From Todiramphus chloris collaris (taxonomy: Eukaryota > Chordata > Aves > Coraciiformes > Alcedinidae), in the NCBI GenBank assembly GCA_025345505.1, contig JANVCC010000030.1, positions 5,253,532-5,317,531 of the forward strand: a stretch of DNA of 64,000 nucleotides, in the 5' to 3' direction. Shown one piece after another: positions 48,511 through 60,392 of the stretch (the stretch's first letter is position 1; each line of letters starts with the position of its first letter). The translations under genes and the position numbers were made by a program. The notes beneath the pieces are model-generated. The model was not told the DNA's origin, did no database searches, and was given only the letters and a program-made list of their open reading frames with translations.

Positions 48511-51500
48511 AATCCATAATCCTAAATAAAAGGTTAACTCTTCCAACAAATTATAGAGTGGTTGTTTGGCTAGTTTTGCTTTTCTAAAGCAATTTCCAGA
48601 GACTATTGACTTTGAATATGCATTACTCCCCAAGATATAACTTTGCTTTTATTGGAAGTTTTATTTATCTAAGAGTGAAACATGAATATTTGGAAGAAGG
48701 CTCACATTTCTGAGATATTTCTCTTGCAAGGTGTAGACGATTCACAGGAAAGAAATTTTTTGATGTCTTGCCAGAATACAAAATGCAAGGTCCTTACATG
48801 GTGTAAATGAAAGGAGCTCCATTTTCTTCAGTTCACATTTATAGCAGCGGTCTGGCTTATATTTGCTTTTGTAGGTATCTTTCACCCAACTGTCTTCGTT
48901 TTGAACAGTCTTCACTCAAAGAACAAATGTAGTGGCTGTAATGCCTGACACTGGTCAGAGAAAAATTTGGAATTACAGAATTGTGGGTAAGAAAAAAGTC
49001 TGATGATGTTTGAACTAAGTGCATGAGTGAGGTCTTTATAAAAATGGACCATAATGCGAATACTTTAGAGATGGCCTTAGATCATAAACTGTTGTTCTTC
49101 GGTGAATTCGACTTACAGACACTGGTTTGGGGAGATAAGACTATTTTGCTGGCTTGCATTGTAACACTTTTCTAATACACATTTTATGCAATCCAGGTGC
49201 TAAAATCATGATTTAAGTATCATGACATCTATTACTAAGATGTACTATAATTTGATACCTGACAAAGTAATGTTAACTCATGAACGAAGTGTCCTGATGA
49301 GCTATGGAAATAAGATACCACCAAAATGATAATTAATTTCTATGTGGTAAGAACTTAAAAATTAGTAACATATTATTAGGCATGTATTTTATTCCTTACA
49401 GATGACATTACATGTTTATTTCCCAGCTAAAATACAAGGCAAGGAAGTATTGCAGTTACAGATGAAAGGGAAGGCATCCAGGCATTCATATCTCTACAGC
49501 AATATTTTTCCAATGCTTATGATAAACAAATGGGCTTTATCTCAAGGAATTGAAGATTAAATCTGATATAGAACTGTGAAATAAATAATACACATGCCTG
49601 CTTACAGGATAAGGTCTTAACTGTTGTCTGGCTAGGATTAATAGCAAGGAGTTATTTAGACTATCAGTGGATAAGAAGAGAAGGTTATTTATTCAAAATG
49701 TAAATCTGTGATTTAGCATTATATTTTTTTTTCAGTATCACATTTGTCACAGAATTTCAGGAAGTACAATGGAATGTATCTATATTTTCACTTTAATCTT
49801 AAAAGATATGTACAAATGTATATGGGTGCATATATATCTCCCATACATCTTTTCAATGTATTCTTTTCACTAGTAAAGAAGCATATGGACCATTCAACCT
49901 TAACAGCAGGTATTTCTTCCAGAAATTATTTTACTAAGATAAGGTTCCTCTCTCCCCATGTTTATCTACATATTTTGTTATTGAGCATTTTTATTTTTCC
50001 CTTTGTAACTTTTTGTCTAAAAGTAATTGTTGAATGTTCTCCTCAGATATGTGTATGCCCCTCTGAAAGGAAACAAATGCCTTTCTACAGCACACCAACG
50101 TCATCGCCAGCCTCATCTGTAACCTGAAATGGTCGGCTTTACTTCTTTGCCACTGGATATCTTGTTTTACAGCCTGAATTTATCTTTTTAAATAAATTCT
50201 CAGCTACAGAAGGAAGACAAGATCCTCCATGTCATAAATGGCAACAAATACCTTAAAATTTTTCCATCTTTATAACAAACAATCCAATTAGAATTTGCTG
50301 AGGATATTAATTCAATCTGGGAAACATGACTTATTCATCTCACTGCTGAAAAAAAGCCATATTTGTTTATGGTAGCTTGTTAGATACGGTTTCAGGCTTG
50401 CAGGTTAACATTCAAAGACTAGAATGATGCTTATTTCTATAGCTTTGATTTTTAAAATTAGACTTGTACTGTGAGCAATATGAAATGAGAAAATTGTCAG
50501 AAGTGCACAGGAGAATAACTTTTAGTCATTCTCCGTTATTTTTAAACGTCTTGATTTCTTTAAATAAAGTCTAAAAATTCAGCCTTTCATGCATTCAAGT
50601 TTCTGTATTTAGTGCTGGAAATGGTAAAAGAGAAAAAAATAATCATGGTAGTGAGCAGCGAGCTGTTTCATTCTCAACTAAAAGGCCATTTTCATAGAAA
50701 GATTAATTTAGGAGATATTTTGTAATTTCTGCCAAGTGTGCTGTTGGCATTGGCTTGTCTGAAGCCCAGTAACTCCCCTTTCAAGTTCTTGAGAAAGTCT
50801 TAAAAAACCAGTACTGTTTGCTGGTTTTAAATGAAAACAAAACCTAACACAAGCCTCCTTGTATCCTTTGAGCTGTGTTTCCTGCCTACAGCCTAACACC
50901 AGCATTACCATCATGATAAGCTATTTATGCTTATAGGCATATACGCTTAGATAATATGTACCTGGAGATAAATTTGGCTGTGTATTGCATAATGCTGTAA
51001 GAACTGCAATACGGAGGCTGAGGAATAATTGAAGATAAAAATCCTCAGTGCTGGAATATCTTGTGATTCTGCAGGTGCACGGAGTATAATAACATGGTCT
51101 GGAGCTGAATTTACAGTATGGGAAATTAGATGCCACCTGAATTTTGACTGCATACCTGTGCGTAGTAAATAATCAAGAATGCTGAAATATTGGGTATGCT
51201 TTAGGAATACATAAATATGCATTAGCATTTGGTATGCAGGAAGGGTATGTGTCAATGGAAGAAGGCTTACTCAGAGCTGGGCTATGAATATGCAGCAGAT
51301 GAACTTTACTCTTTTACCAAAGATTGTAGTTCAGCATTTTTATTTTTATTTTTTCATTATCTGTTGTGAAAAAGCAGCTGGCTACAATATCAGCAGTTAC
51401 CTTCAAAGCCTCTTGCCCTAGATTTCATAGCAGGGCACAGACAAGGCAGGATCTTTTACCTCCGTAACAGAGCAGGGCTGAGAGCTCTCGGTGTACCACA

Positions 51501-52174
51501 GTGCTGCAGGTGCGATGCATTGTGTACTGTGCTCCTTCCTTAGTTTCCTGCACCTCTTCCCTATGCCAGGATACACTGTAGGGGAAGCATTTTATAGCCC
51601 CTCCTTTTGCCATCCTGCTGACGCAGCTGCCCGTACTCCTCTAACCCTGCATCATGCAGCAGGGGTCATAAATATTTCATTCTACACAAAATAGACACTT
51701 GTTACTACCGTCTCTATAAAAAGGGTGGCTATATTGCATGGTCATACAAAGATAAGCACAAGTAAGATAAATTAGGGAGTGAGACATGCTCTGAGACATT
51801 CATAACTATGGATTTACTTTGGGGATTTCCTTTCAATGATTGTTTTTTCAGGAGTTGGAACTGCAGTCGTCAGGAGCCTGACAGCATCTATCCAGTTCTG
51901 CTGCAGGCATGGGGACTCTGCCATCGACAGTGATGGAAACAGATGGGGCTTTGCTTTGCAGTTATTCCTGGCTAAGTCACACATTCCCGCGGAGAGTCCC
52001 ACTATTTTCTCTTTATTTCTCAGCTGTGAGTGAATAAGAAAACTGGAATCTGAATGAGAGAAATTGGCTGAGGAGACAGATTATGATTTATAGGGTATTA
52101 ATTGTTCAAGGTTTACTGAAGCCCAGCTCTTACTAGCTATCTCAGGAGTGTGTTTCTACTCACAGAGAAACCAA

Positions 52175-52214
52175 TCACACAATCTCCACATCCCTCACAC
52201 AATCTCCGCATCCC
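52175..52214. repeat. 20-bp tandem duplication
   Basis: Two adjacent 20-base units (TCACACAATCTCCACATCCC and its copy with A to G at the fourteenth-fifteenth base) differ at one position. It is a small slippage-type duplication. Confidence 0.85.
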
Positions 52215-53935
52215 TTCCCTATCAGTAGGGGCAAGAAAATTTCATTTTCATTGTCTTCGGTGTGACGCCATCAGTTAATCGCTCTCCTGCTAGCCAAGAA
52301 AAGATCTGCATATCTAATGTTCAAGAAAAAAATCTGTGTTTATTTTTTTAAAAATCCACTTGAAGACAGAATTAAAATGCTAAGTAGACGCCTAATGGCA
52401 CATAAACATCATTCTTTTATGTTCTAGACATCAATTTTAACTCTTGTGCACATAATGGGAGAAGTTAATACTCTATAAATAATGCAATTATTTGGTAAGT
52501 GGTTGAGAGAAATAGAAGTATGAGTTAGGAAATGTTAATATTATTTTGATTTTTTTTTTTATATTTGCTTGTTTGTTAGCAATATTTCCTCATTTTAACA
52601 AGTGCCTTAACGCAGTCATCAAATAGGAAAAAATACTGGGAATCTTGATCTACTGCAATAAATTGTGGCTACATGTGATGTTTAGTTATTTTTATTATTG
52701 AAATTACTTCCAAAAATACCTATTGCAGATACCAACAATTAGTGATAATGCAGTTTAAATTTTAGCATTTTTTTCCTCTCCCTCTGTATTTTCTCAGTGA
52801 ATACTCATTGCCCAGAAAAGCAGCCCATTTCTGTTGCTGGGATTTTTTTTATGTAAGGAATTGCAGGTGATGATTCAGAACTACCTGTTTGAATTAATTC
52901 TATTAGGAATATATTCCTTGGTTTGTTCTAAAGTAGTAATTTATCACATTTGAGTATAATATATTTATAATTCTCCAACTACTGTCAAAACAGCTTTCTG
53001 TGGTATGTTTATGCATGTTCAAAAAGACCAATTTATATTTCCTGCACATTCTGGGGTTCAGAGAAGTATGCTGTGGCTGATGTAGAAGGCAGACACCAAA
53101 GTCTGAAAAAGCTTACTGTATAATTAAGTAATAATAGTTCTATCACACTGTTTTATGAGGCAGTAACACAGTCCTTAGTTGAATAAACTTATGAAGCCGA
53201 AGGCTGCACCGTTTATTCCAAGGAGGGAACTGGACCATTGCCAAGAGCGTTGCTACAACAGCGCCATGAAATTAGTACACTATAAATGTTTAATTAAGTA
53301 AAAATTGGTGTGGATTCTTGCACTTGGTATGGAAATTAATGTCATAGTTTGAGTTGAAAGTGGGTGGGTCAATGTTTTGGAGGCATGCCCTGGGATGCTG
53401 GCAGGTGAAGTGGTCTATTCCATACTCCAGCATGTGAAATCTGAGGGGATTTTTTAAGAGAAATGCTGTGTATAGTGTCAGTGTGGTGGGATGCCAGCAT
53501 TATCCTCACTGCTACTCTCACTTCTGAATTTTAGAGCTCAGTGATCAAGGCTTGAAAAAGCTAAATGAGTTATGAAGCAAGAAGATTATGTTTTGGACCC
53601 TGGACAAGCACAGGCTGTGATCACTGTAATACTTGTTTCTGTAGAAGACAGATGGAAAGATTTTTGGAAGATGTGCAGCCCACATCTTAGAAATACTTGG
53701 AAAAGTTATCTGTGAAGCCCAGAAACAGCTGGACAAGCACTAGCAAGACACTGGTGTGGTTCCTGAGACCAGTCTCTGTGACATTCAAACCTGACAGCTC
53801 TGCCGAGATTTCTGGATAAAGGTCCTAATTTAATCTAAATATTTGGATGCAGTTGCCTACTTGCACAAGCAGATGGATGGAGGCCACCAATTTAGTTTGT
53901 AAAAGTGACCAAACAGCTGTCAAACTGTCCTGGGT

Positions 53936-53961
53936 TTGGTCAAAAGCCAGCTTTTGACCAA
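53936..53961. repeat. Perfect inverted repeat, 12-bp arms
   Basis: TTGGTCAAAAGC and GCTTTTGACCAA flank a 2-base spacer CA. It could form a tight cruciform or act as a binding site for a dimeric protein. Confidence 0.9.
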
Positions 53962-54105
53962 TGATCTAGAGACAAAAGCCCGTGGGTGTGCGGTTATCGA
54001 TCCCCTCAGCCCTCTTGCCATAGCTCACCTCTGCTGAAACGTGCTCTGGGAATAAGGGTGGCAGAACGGCAGCAAACGGAGTGCACCTACTGCTTTGGCA
54101 GATTA

Positions 54106-54119
54106 AATAAACTAATAAA
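54106..54119 (+). other. Overlapping AATAAA polyadenylation-type signals
   Basis: AATAAACTAATAAA contains two AATAAA hexamers 8 bases apart. In AT-rich DNA the hexamer is common by chance. It is listed only because it supports the LTR reading of 53926-54135. Confidence 0.3.
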
Positions 54120-54135
54120 AATGCTACTCCTGCCA

Positions 54136-57100
54136 CAGACACCAGTCTGAACTTTGATTTCCAGTGCAAGTGCCAATATGTAATTGCAAGCTAGATGCAG
54201 CGAGTGTCTTCCATCACATCATCCAGAAATGCTGCAGAGGTGAAAAATTATGGTATGAAACCAAATCAGTAACATATAGTTAACATGTGTGGAAAATCAA
54301 ATTTAAATAAAAATAGAAACATTGATGCTTGAGAATAAAATAAGAATAAATTTTAGTTCCATGTTCCTTTAATGATGTGCTTCAGAGGACCTGCGTTCTG
54401 CTTATAACAGCTTTGCAAGGGCAACACAGAATTATCAATCAACGCAGCCGATGAAGACAATTGGTTGGTATATTTTAGTATAAAACCCAGGATTTTTTTA
54501 AATAAAAAAAAATGAATGTGAGGCTACTGGTTTGAGATGTTAATTGAAAAAAAAAAGACAAAGTATTTCCTAGCAAGTCCTATTAAAAACTTTTCTTCGT
54601 GGACTCTAGTAAACTTAATAAACAAATATCCTTAACATCATTTGAATTTATACATGCAGTAGACACTTTTCAGTAAAGCTGGTCTGAGGTTAGTGCTTGG
54701 GAAGGTCTAATCCACAAAAATAAAAGATTAAGATCAAGATTTTGTCAAGGCCTTACTGTAAAATTGAAAACAATTGCAGGTTTCTCCATAAAGAACACTT
54801 TTAATTAAAAATGAACAATTAATAAGGAATTATTCTATAGGTAAACAGTGCCAGAAAGGAGATAAATATTGTTGTTTTGATAATATAGGCATCTGCTCAT
54901 AACTGGTTTTTTTTATGCCTGGATTTTATTCATTCCACACACTGTTACACAAAAGACTGTGTCTGAATGCTAACCCGTATTCCCAAAATGTCAATAATAA
55001 GAAAAAAAAAAATCTATAAAAACATACATAGCAAAAAACAGGTGCAGAGAGGGATCAGTACTTTCAATGGCAGCCTTCTTTTAGTTACATACACTGGATT
55101 TTCAAGCAGCATATTTTCATTAGATCCAATTTCCATAGTAGATAACAGGAATGTAATATTAATGGCAGCTGGATGATGAACAACCTTGAAAGACCATCAC
55201 CTAATTCCACTAAAACCGTGGGGTTTCTTTTAGAGATGCTGTAGATAGATTGATAGATCCAGCTAGATCTTTCTTCATTTCTCTTTCCTTCAAGAGGCCC
55301 AGTGAGGCTAAAGCAGCACTGGGACCACATCTTGAGTCTCATCATCTCTTCTGGGGGCCTCACACCACTTTCTGTTGGGTAATAATAGCATCAATGAAAT
55401 GAAGAGCAAATAGAAAAAACATTCAGTACTGAAGCAGATTAGGCTGTTCTAACATCACGGAGTATCTTTGGTGGCTATTGCCAGGCTGCTTCAGCAAGAT
55501 ACTCAAAGGGATTTTTAATACAGACCAATTTCCTAATTTACACAGCATTTCAACTTGTGGTTCCATCGCACTCTTGGCACAGTGAATCAGCTGATATAAT
55601 GAAGAGATAAACGAACAGTTTCTTCCTTTTATAAAATGATTATATAGTTGCTCAATAGAGAAAATGAGAGACCAAAGTCCAGGGTGGTTTTGTTTGGGTT
55701 TTTTTGCAGTTTGGGGGGGCAGGCAGGAGTGGGTTGTTGTTGTTTGGTTTTCGTTTCTCTTCTTGTTGGGTTTTTTATGTTGTGGGGTTTTTTTGCCAGT
55801 AAAGGAACTAAATAACAGACAAGGAAAATCAAGCTTCTAGCTGGTAATCTTTCCTAGACTTTGTAATCAAAACATTTTAAATTAAGACAAAACTGTGAAA
55901 ACTAAAATAAATATAACCACCTCCTGTTTTATTCCATAGTTCTTGACATTTCCAAATATAGGTTCAACTTTCTCTTCTGCCCTTGTGTAGTTGAGCCTTT
56001 TCATCCTGGCCTTTTCATTTGAGCTCATCAGTAACTTTTGTCAATGTTTTTTGTCCAATTTTCTACATTTTATCTTCTGCTTAATTGGAACCAAAATAGT
56101 TTGGATTGCTGAACTGAATGGAAGTAATTTTTGTCAATTCAGCATTACACTGCTGCCATGCTTCCATGCTGAGAGATGTTAGAGTTCAAGTATCTCATCC
56201 CTCCTGTTTTCTCTCTTGGCCAAGAAAATCTTTATAATTTTGTAGCTTTCCAAAAGATTTTGCTTAGCTGTGGTTTTGAGATGATATTTGCAATCTAGAA
56301 GCTGATAGAACAAGCAAAGATGTAAATATTTTCCTGTTGGCAACTGCTGATTCATTGAAATGGAGATGATTTATGCAAGAGCTTTGCATTTTGACCCTTA
56401 TTTGTCTCAGGAATGAGAAGCAAAAGTAATTTAAAAGCAGATGTTCTATGTTTATTTGTTTGATAAAGTCTTTTTATCATTAGACTTATTTATATTCTGT
56501 ATAACTTTTCTGATGAACAGAATATAAAAGTGCAGGTCGACAGATAACACATACAACATGGAACATATCAGCTTCACAGAACTAAAATAATCCTCTCCAA
56601 GGAACAACAGGGGGGATGTGAATTGCCATTCACTCTTTTAAGCCTGTTTAGAAAAAAAAACAAAATAATAAAGTGACCTTGATATTTTGAGTCTGAAACT
56701 TTAAATATCTAACAAGCTCTAAAAGTAGTACTCCAACACTGGGTTCCTCCCTGTGGAATAATGACTGGAGGTGAGTTAGAAATTCAAATAATTTTAAAGG
56801 TGCAGCACTGTTCACACATTAAGGAAAGGTATAACCTTGGAGAAACTCTCAGGGTAGAGTGCAACTGGTAGGCAAGGAATCCATTTCATAACAGCTCCCT
56901 GAGCAACACTGCCTGCAAGCAGAACAGGGGACAGAATGGAGTGAAGATTCCACGGCCAGGCCCTGTGAGATCAGGGCAGAGATGGGAACTTGATGGTACT
57001 ACGAGACTGATAAGCTGCCGGCTTGTGACCCTGTGCCAACAGTCTGTCAGTTTTTGACAAAGTACTGTCCTTGGGTGAACTTTGCTCATTCTAATGTCAT

Positions 57101-57665
57101 TATAATACGAAAACGCAATTCCGTCCCAAAGGCTACCTGCCTCCGAAGTGCCACCACCCCTCACTGAGCTTGCACTGTGAATTTTCTTCAGCTATATCTT
57201 TAACAGCAAAGCAAGAGAAATTCACACCAATCATAATCAAGGCATTTATGACTAGAGTCACTCAAGCTGCACCCTAAAGGTAAAAATTATTATAAAAATG
57301 GTTGAAGTAAAGGGGGGGATGTCAGGGAAGACATCATCATGGACAAGTCAGGGCAGATTCTATTGCTGACCATCTCTGATTCCTGGGAGCAGTCGATGGG
57401 CTGAACCTCACTTCCCTCCCACTTAGGGACGCCTTTGGATAAGATCCGGACTTTCCGAGTATTTTCCCAGGAAACTTCAAAATTTTCGTGAGCTGCTCTT
57501 TAATTTCACACGTTTGGTATACCTATACATGCTTTGCAGACAGTGAATTTATCACCAGCAACCCACAGGAACCTGCACTGCTGTTGCTCTCAATAAACTG
57601 CACTATTCACATTGCCAGTTGGAAGAGACTCCCATTGGGTGCTGACAGCTCCTTCCTGGGTGCGT
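54136..57665. other. Unique AT-rich DNA, no gene recognised
   Basis: The stretch contains the T/G-rich tract at 55683-55798 and several short A runs. Open frames are under 95 codons and unrecognised. A patch at about 54350-54480 and another at about 56890-57180 keep more CpG and fewer runs. Neither shows a gene signature. Confidence 0.6.
55683..55798 (+). repeat. T/G-rich low-complexity tract
   Basis: Roughly 115 bases are dominated by T and G (GGTGGTTTTGTTTGGG, TTTGGGGGGGCAGG, GTTGTTGTTGTTTGG, GTGGGGTTTTTTTG). It is the longest of the T/G islands apart from the one at 36580. A minus-strand open frame across it encodes Lys-, Asn- and Pro-rich low-complexity peptide and is not a gene. Confidence 0.75.
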
Positions 57666-58233
57666 GAATCATAGAATCATAGAATGACTAGGGCCAAAGA
57701 ATGAAGGGACCTCCAAATGTCCTCTAGTCCAGCCCCCCTGCAGTGAGCAGGGATGCCCTCAACTAGACCAGGCTGCTCAGAGACCTGTCCAACCTCACCT
57801 TGAATATCTCCAGGGATGGGGCCTCAACCACCTCCCTGGGTAGCCTATTCCACTGTTCTACCACCCTCAATGTAAAGAACTTCTTCCTGATATCCAATCT
57901 AAATCTACTCTTCTCTAATTTAAACCCATTACCCCTCGTCCTTTCACTACAGGCCCTCATAAACAGCCCCTCTCCAGCCTTCCTGTAGACCTCCTTCACG
58001 TACTGTAAAGTCACTAGTAGGTCTCTCCAAAGCTGCCTCTTCTCCAGGCTGAACAACCCCAGCTCCCTCAGCCTGTCCTCGTAGCAGAGGTGTTCCAGCC
58101 CTCTGATCATCTTTGTGACCCTTCTCTGGACCCGTTCTATCAAGGCCATGTCTTTCCTGTGCTGAGTGCTCCAGAGCTGGACAGAGGACTCCAGGTGTGG
58201 TCTCACCAGAGCAGAGTAGAAGAGCAGAATCAC
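57666..58233 (-). mobile_element. CR1 LINE, 5'-truncated, relatively intact
   Basis: The plus strand opens with the complement of a CR1 3' end carrying two tandem units (GAATCATAGAATCATAGAAT). It continues through GAAGGGACCTCC, CCTCTAGTCCAGCCCCCC, CTGATATCCAATCTAAATC, and CCCAGCTCCCTCAGCCTG to GTCTCACCAGAGCAGAGTAG. Homology stops at about 58233, leaving about 568 bases of the 3' end. The sequence is GC-richer than its flanks, and the ORF2 tail is unbroken, so this is probably the youngest or best-preserved CR1 here. It belongs to a different subfamily from the copies at 2516 and 12130. Confidence 0.94.
57763..58233 (-). pseudogene. CR1 ORF2 reverse-transcriptase C-terminal tail, frame open
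   Basis: About 156 residues of the CR1 ORF2 tail read in one frame to a natural stop. They begin at VILLFYSALVRPHLE and continue through HRKDMALIERVQRR, YEDRLRELGLFSLEKRQL, CSERTRGNGFKLEKSRF, RLDIRKKFFTLRVVEQW and NRLPREVVEAPSLEIFK. The open frame extends upstream to 58344 with about 37 codons of unrelated flanking DNA. The polymerase catalytic motifs lie upstream and are missing, so no active enzyme is encoded. The conserved LVRPHLE and NRLPREVVE motifs are typical of the family. Confidence 0.85.
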
Positions 58234-60323
58234 CTGAGCATGAGACCCTGGAGCGCGACTGGCCAGGGCGTGCAGGGTGCCTGTACTGAATCCGGAGCCA
58301 GGAGAGTTCAGATGCACGGAATGCAACCGGACGCATAGTGCCAAATTGGACAGAACTCAGAATCTAAACCTAGCCGCCCCCAGCCCCTCTGATATCTGAG
58401 GACCAGCTGGAATGCCAGGGGGAGTTATTTTCTGCCAAATTACTTTACCCATTTCACACGACACTCCCATGCTGAGGTTTCGTACAGTACGAATTATTCC
58501 TCAGTGAAGGCTGCAGGGTGGAGACACTGCCTCCCAACTGCATCAGGGCTCCTGTGCATCCCCACCTCAGTCATCCCATATGGCCTGAACATACCACTTC
58601 CCTCTTGTGTGTGCTGTGCATTTCCCTTTGTGCAAACCTGGCTGAGCTTGGACCCAAAAAACCCAAAGAAGACTAGAAAAACAAGAATAGCTTTTCTGTG
58701 TATTAAATTTGATGACAAAAATGCATATTACTGTGTTGAAAGGAAGATGCTGGACAGCAGTTAGGAGTGCATGTGGAAAAATCTTAACTTTTAGCTATTA
58801 ATAGACAGCACAGAAATTTCAAGTGGAGATTGAAAAAGAATCCATAAGAACCAGCCATGGCAGTGGAGAGGGTTTTGTGCTCTTGAGTGGCCGTTTTGCA
58901 GATGGGCAATCAAACGATGTCACTGCAGTTTGCTCTGCTGAAAGCCTCGACTGGTCCTGCAGCACGGCATGGTAGAGCTCCAGCCTGGGCAGAGCCGCAT
59001 GCAGCTGAACTTGTGACAAATCACTCGAGTGGCTTTTCTAGCATATACATGGTGGATGTGGCAGAGCGAGCAAGGGCTGTGCAAGGCAACACGCGGCTGT
59101 GAACAGACACTTCATTTCGGTGAGAAGCTGAGCCAAGGCAGCATGCTTCTGGGGTTTGGTGCATTTCAGCTGGCCAGTTGTGTCAAGGGGATTTTGGCCC
59201 AAAACAAGAATATCTGAAGAACCATAGGTAGAAGATTGTGAAAAGGACTTGAAGCTGTACTGTTATTTGTTGGAGAACTGCAGGCTGGAATGCTGTAGAG
59301 TGGAACATTTTCAGCTCAAAGGGGATCAAACATTAATTCAGTCACTTTTTGGTGAAATGAACACATTTTTTCATAATAGTGACAGCAATTCAGTGAATTG
59401 CAAGAAAGTATAATGTTTATTACAATTCCAGAGTTTCACTGCCATTATACCACATGTATCAAAACCAGACACAGAATTCCTTTTATTTTAGAGAAAATAT
59501 ATTTTAAAGTGCAGTTATTCATCCAGACTTTTGGCTTTAAATAAGAAACATATAGGTACCCTTAAATAACAGTGATAAAATAAATTGAAGGTACTTCTTG
59601 TCTTGCAGGCTTCCAAGTGAAGTTGTGAAGTAGCAGGAGTTATGCTCCTTCCCAAAAATATTAATAGAATCTGCATTTTTAATTCCCAGAGCGTATCGCA
59701 GGATGTTGCTGTAGCTATACAGAGATGTATGTACAGGATATCTAACTAGAATAAATGTTATGTTTGAGCAGGATTGAGAGGGAGATGGATGACAGAGATT
59801 AAAAGCCCAAGCGTCTCTTTGGCATTACCATATGAGACGCCCAAAATTATGCACAGGGCAGGTGTCAGTTCAGAAATGGCAGATGGCATTTTTGGTGCAT
59901 CAGCATCGTTAGTTAACAGCAGAGCTTCAAAAGTAAAAATCTGGGAAAGGAAGACACCCTGCAAAAGCAGCTCTCCTTCAAAATAACTGTGCTGGGAACA
60001 CATTCACTTCTGTGTCTGAGGAATCCACAGGACAGAAAAGATGTAAGAAAATATGGTTCTTACCCTCTGCAGAGGATACTTTGCAAGACTGCTTTTTGAA
60101 CTCCTCTGACAGGTCACCTTGACCTGAATATATGCTGAGGCTAATTGGTATGGAGTTGGAGCTACCATGCTTTAGCCAAAGGTCTGTCAATACATTGCTG
60201 CAGAGCAAGGAACGAGTTCTGCCTTCTCTGTGCTGCTTCTCAAGTAACAAAACCTAGACAGAACTGTTCAGGTACTTCACTGGAATAAAAAAACTTAAGT
60301 GTAGAATGTTTTGAAAATTATAG

Positions 60324-60392
60324 TAATGATTCTTGTTATGTGATGAATATAACATATATTATATATTATGATTAATATTAATGATTCTTGTT
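60324..60392. repeat. 14-bp direct repeat flanking an AT-rich insert
   Basis: TAATGATTCTTGTT occurs at 60324-60337 and again at 60379-60392. The 41 bases between them are mostly ATATAT-like and contain a self-complementary AACATATATTATATATT stretch. It could be a local duplication of about 55 bases or a small insertion with a target-site duplication. Confidence 0.7.

Larger units (their letters stand above)
42993..53925. other. Unique AT-rich DNA, no gene recognised
   Basis: This is the longest stretch with no clear young transposable element. Possible ancient repeat pieces are noted at 44830-44905, 46765-46800 and 48455-48510. A 20-bp tandem duplication is at 52175-52214. A 151-codon minus-strand frame (47317-47772) overlaps a locally CpG-bearing patch (about 47440-47820) but has no known motif. 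Complex AT-rich patches at 44380-44530, 52240-52500 and 53150-53340 could be conserved noncoding elements. No exon, RNA gene or promoter is supported. Confidence 0.6.
53926..54135 (+). mobile_element. Possible short LTR or retroviral fragment
   Basis: The stretch begins TGTCCTGGGTTTGGTC, a start like avian LTRs. It includes two overlapping AATAAA signals (54106-54111, 54114-54119) near its right end and may end ...CTACTCCTGCCA. The 5-base flanks CAAAC and CAGAC differ at one position, which would be a slightly worn target duplication. It holds at least six CpG dinucleotides in about 210 bases, more than its surroundings, as expected of a relatively recent insertion. Near its left end is a perfect hairpin (53936-53961). 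No TATA box or related second copy is visible. It could instead be a conserved or unrelated unique sequence. Confidence 0.35.

Noticed and set aside
52175..52214. Start of a CRISPR-like array
   Set aside because: There are only two adjacent units, with no spacers, in vertebrate DNA. It is a slippage duplication.
58234..58344. Extension of the CR1 frame upstream of the element
   Set aside because: The first 37 codons of the 57763-58344 frame do not resemble CR1. They are flanking DNA that happens to lack stops.
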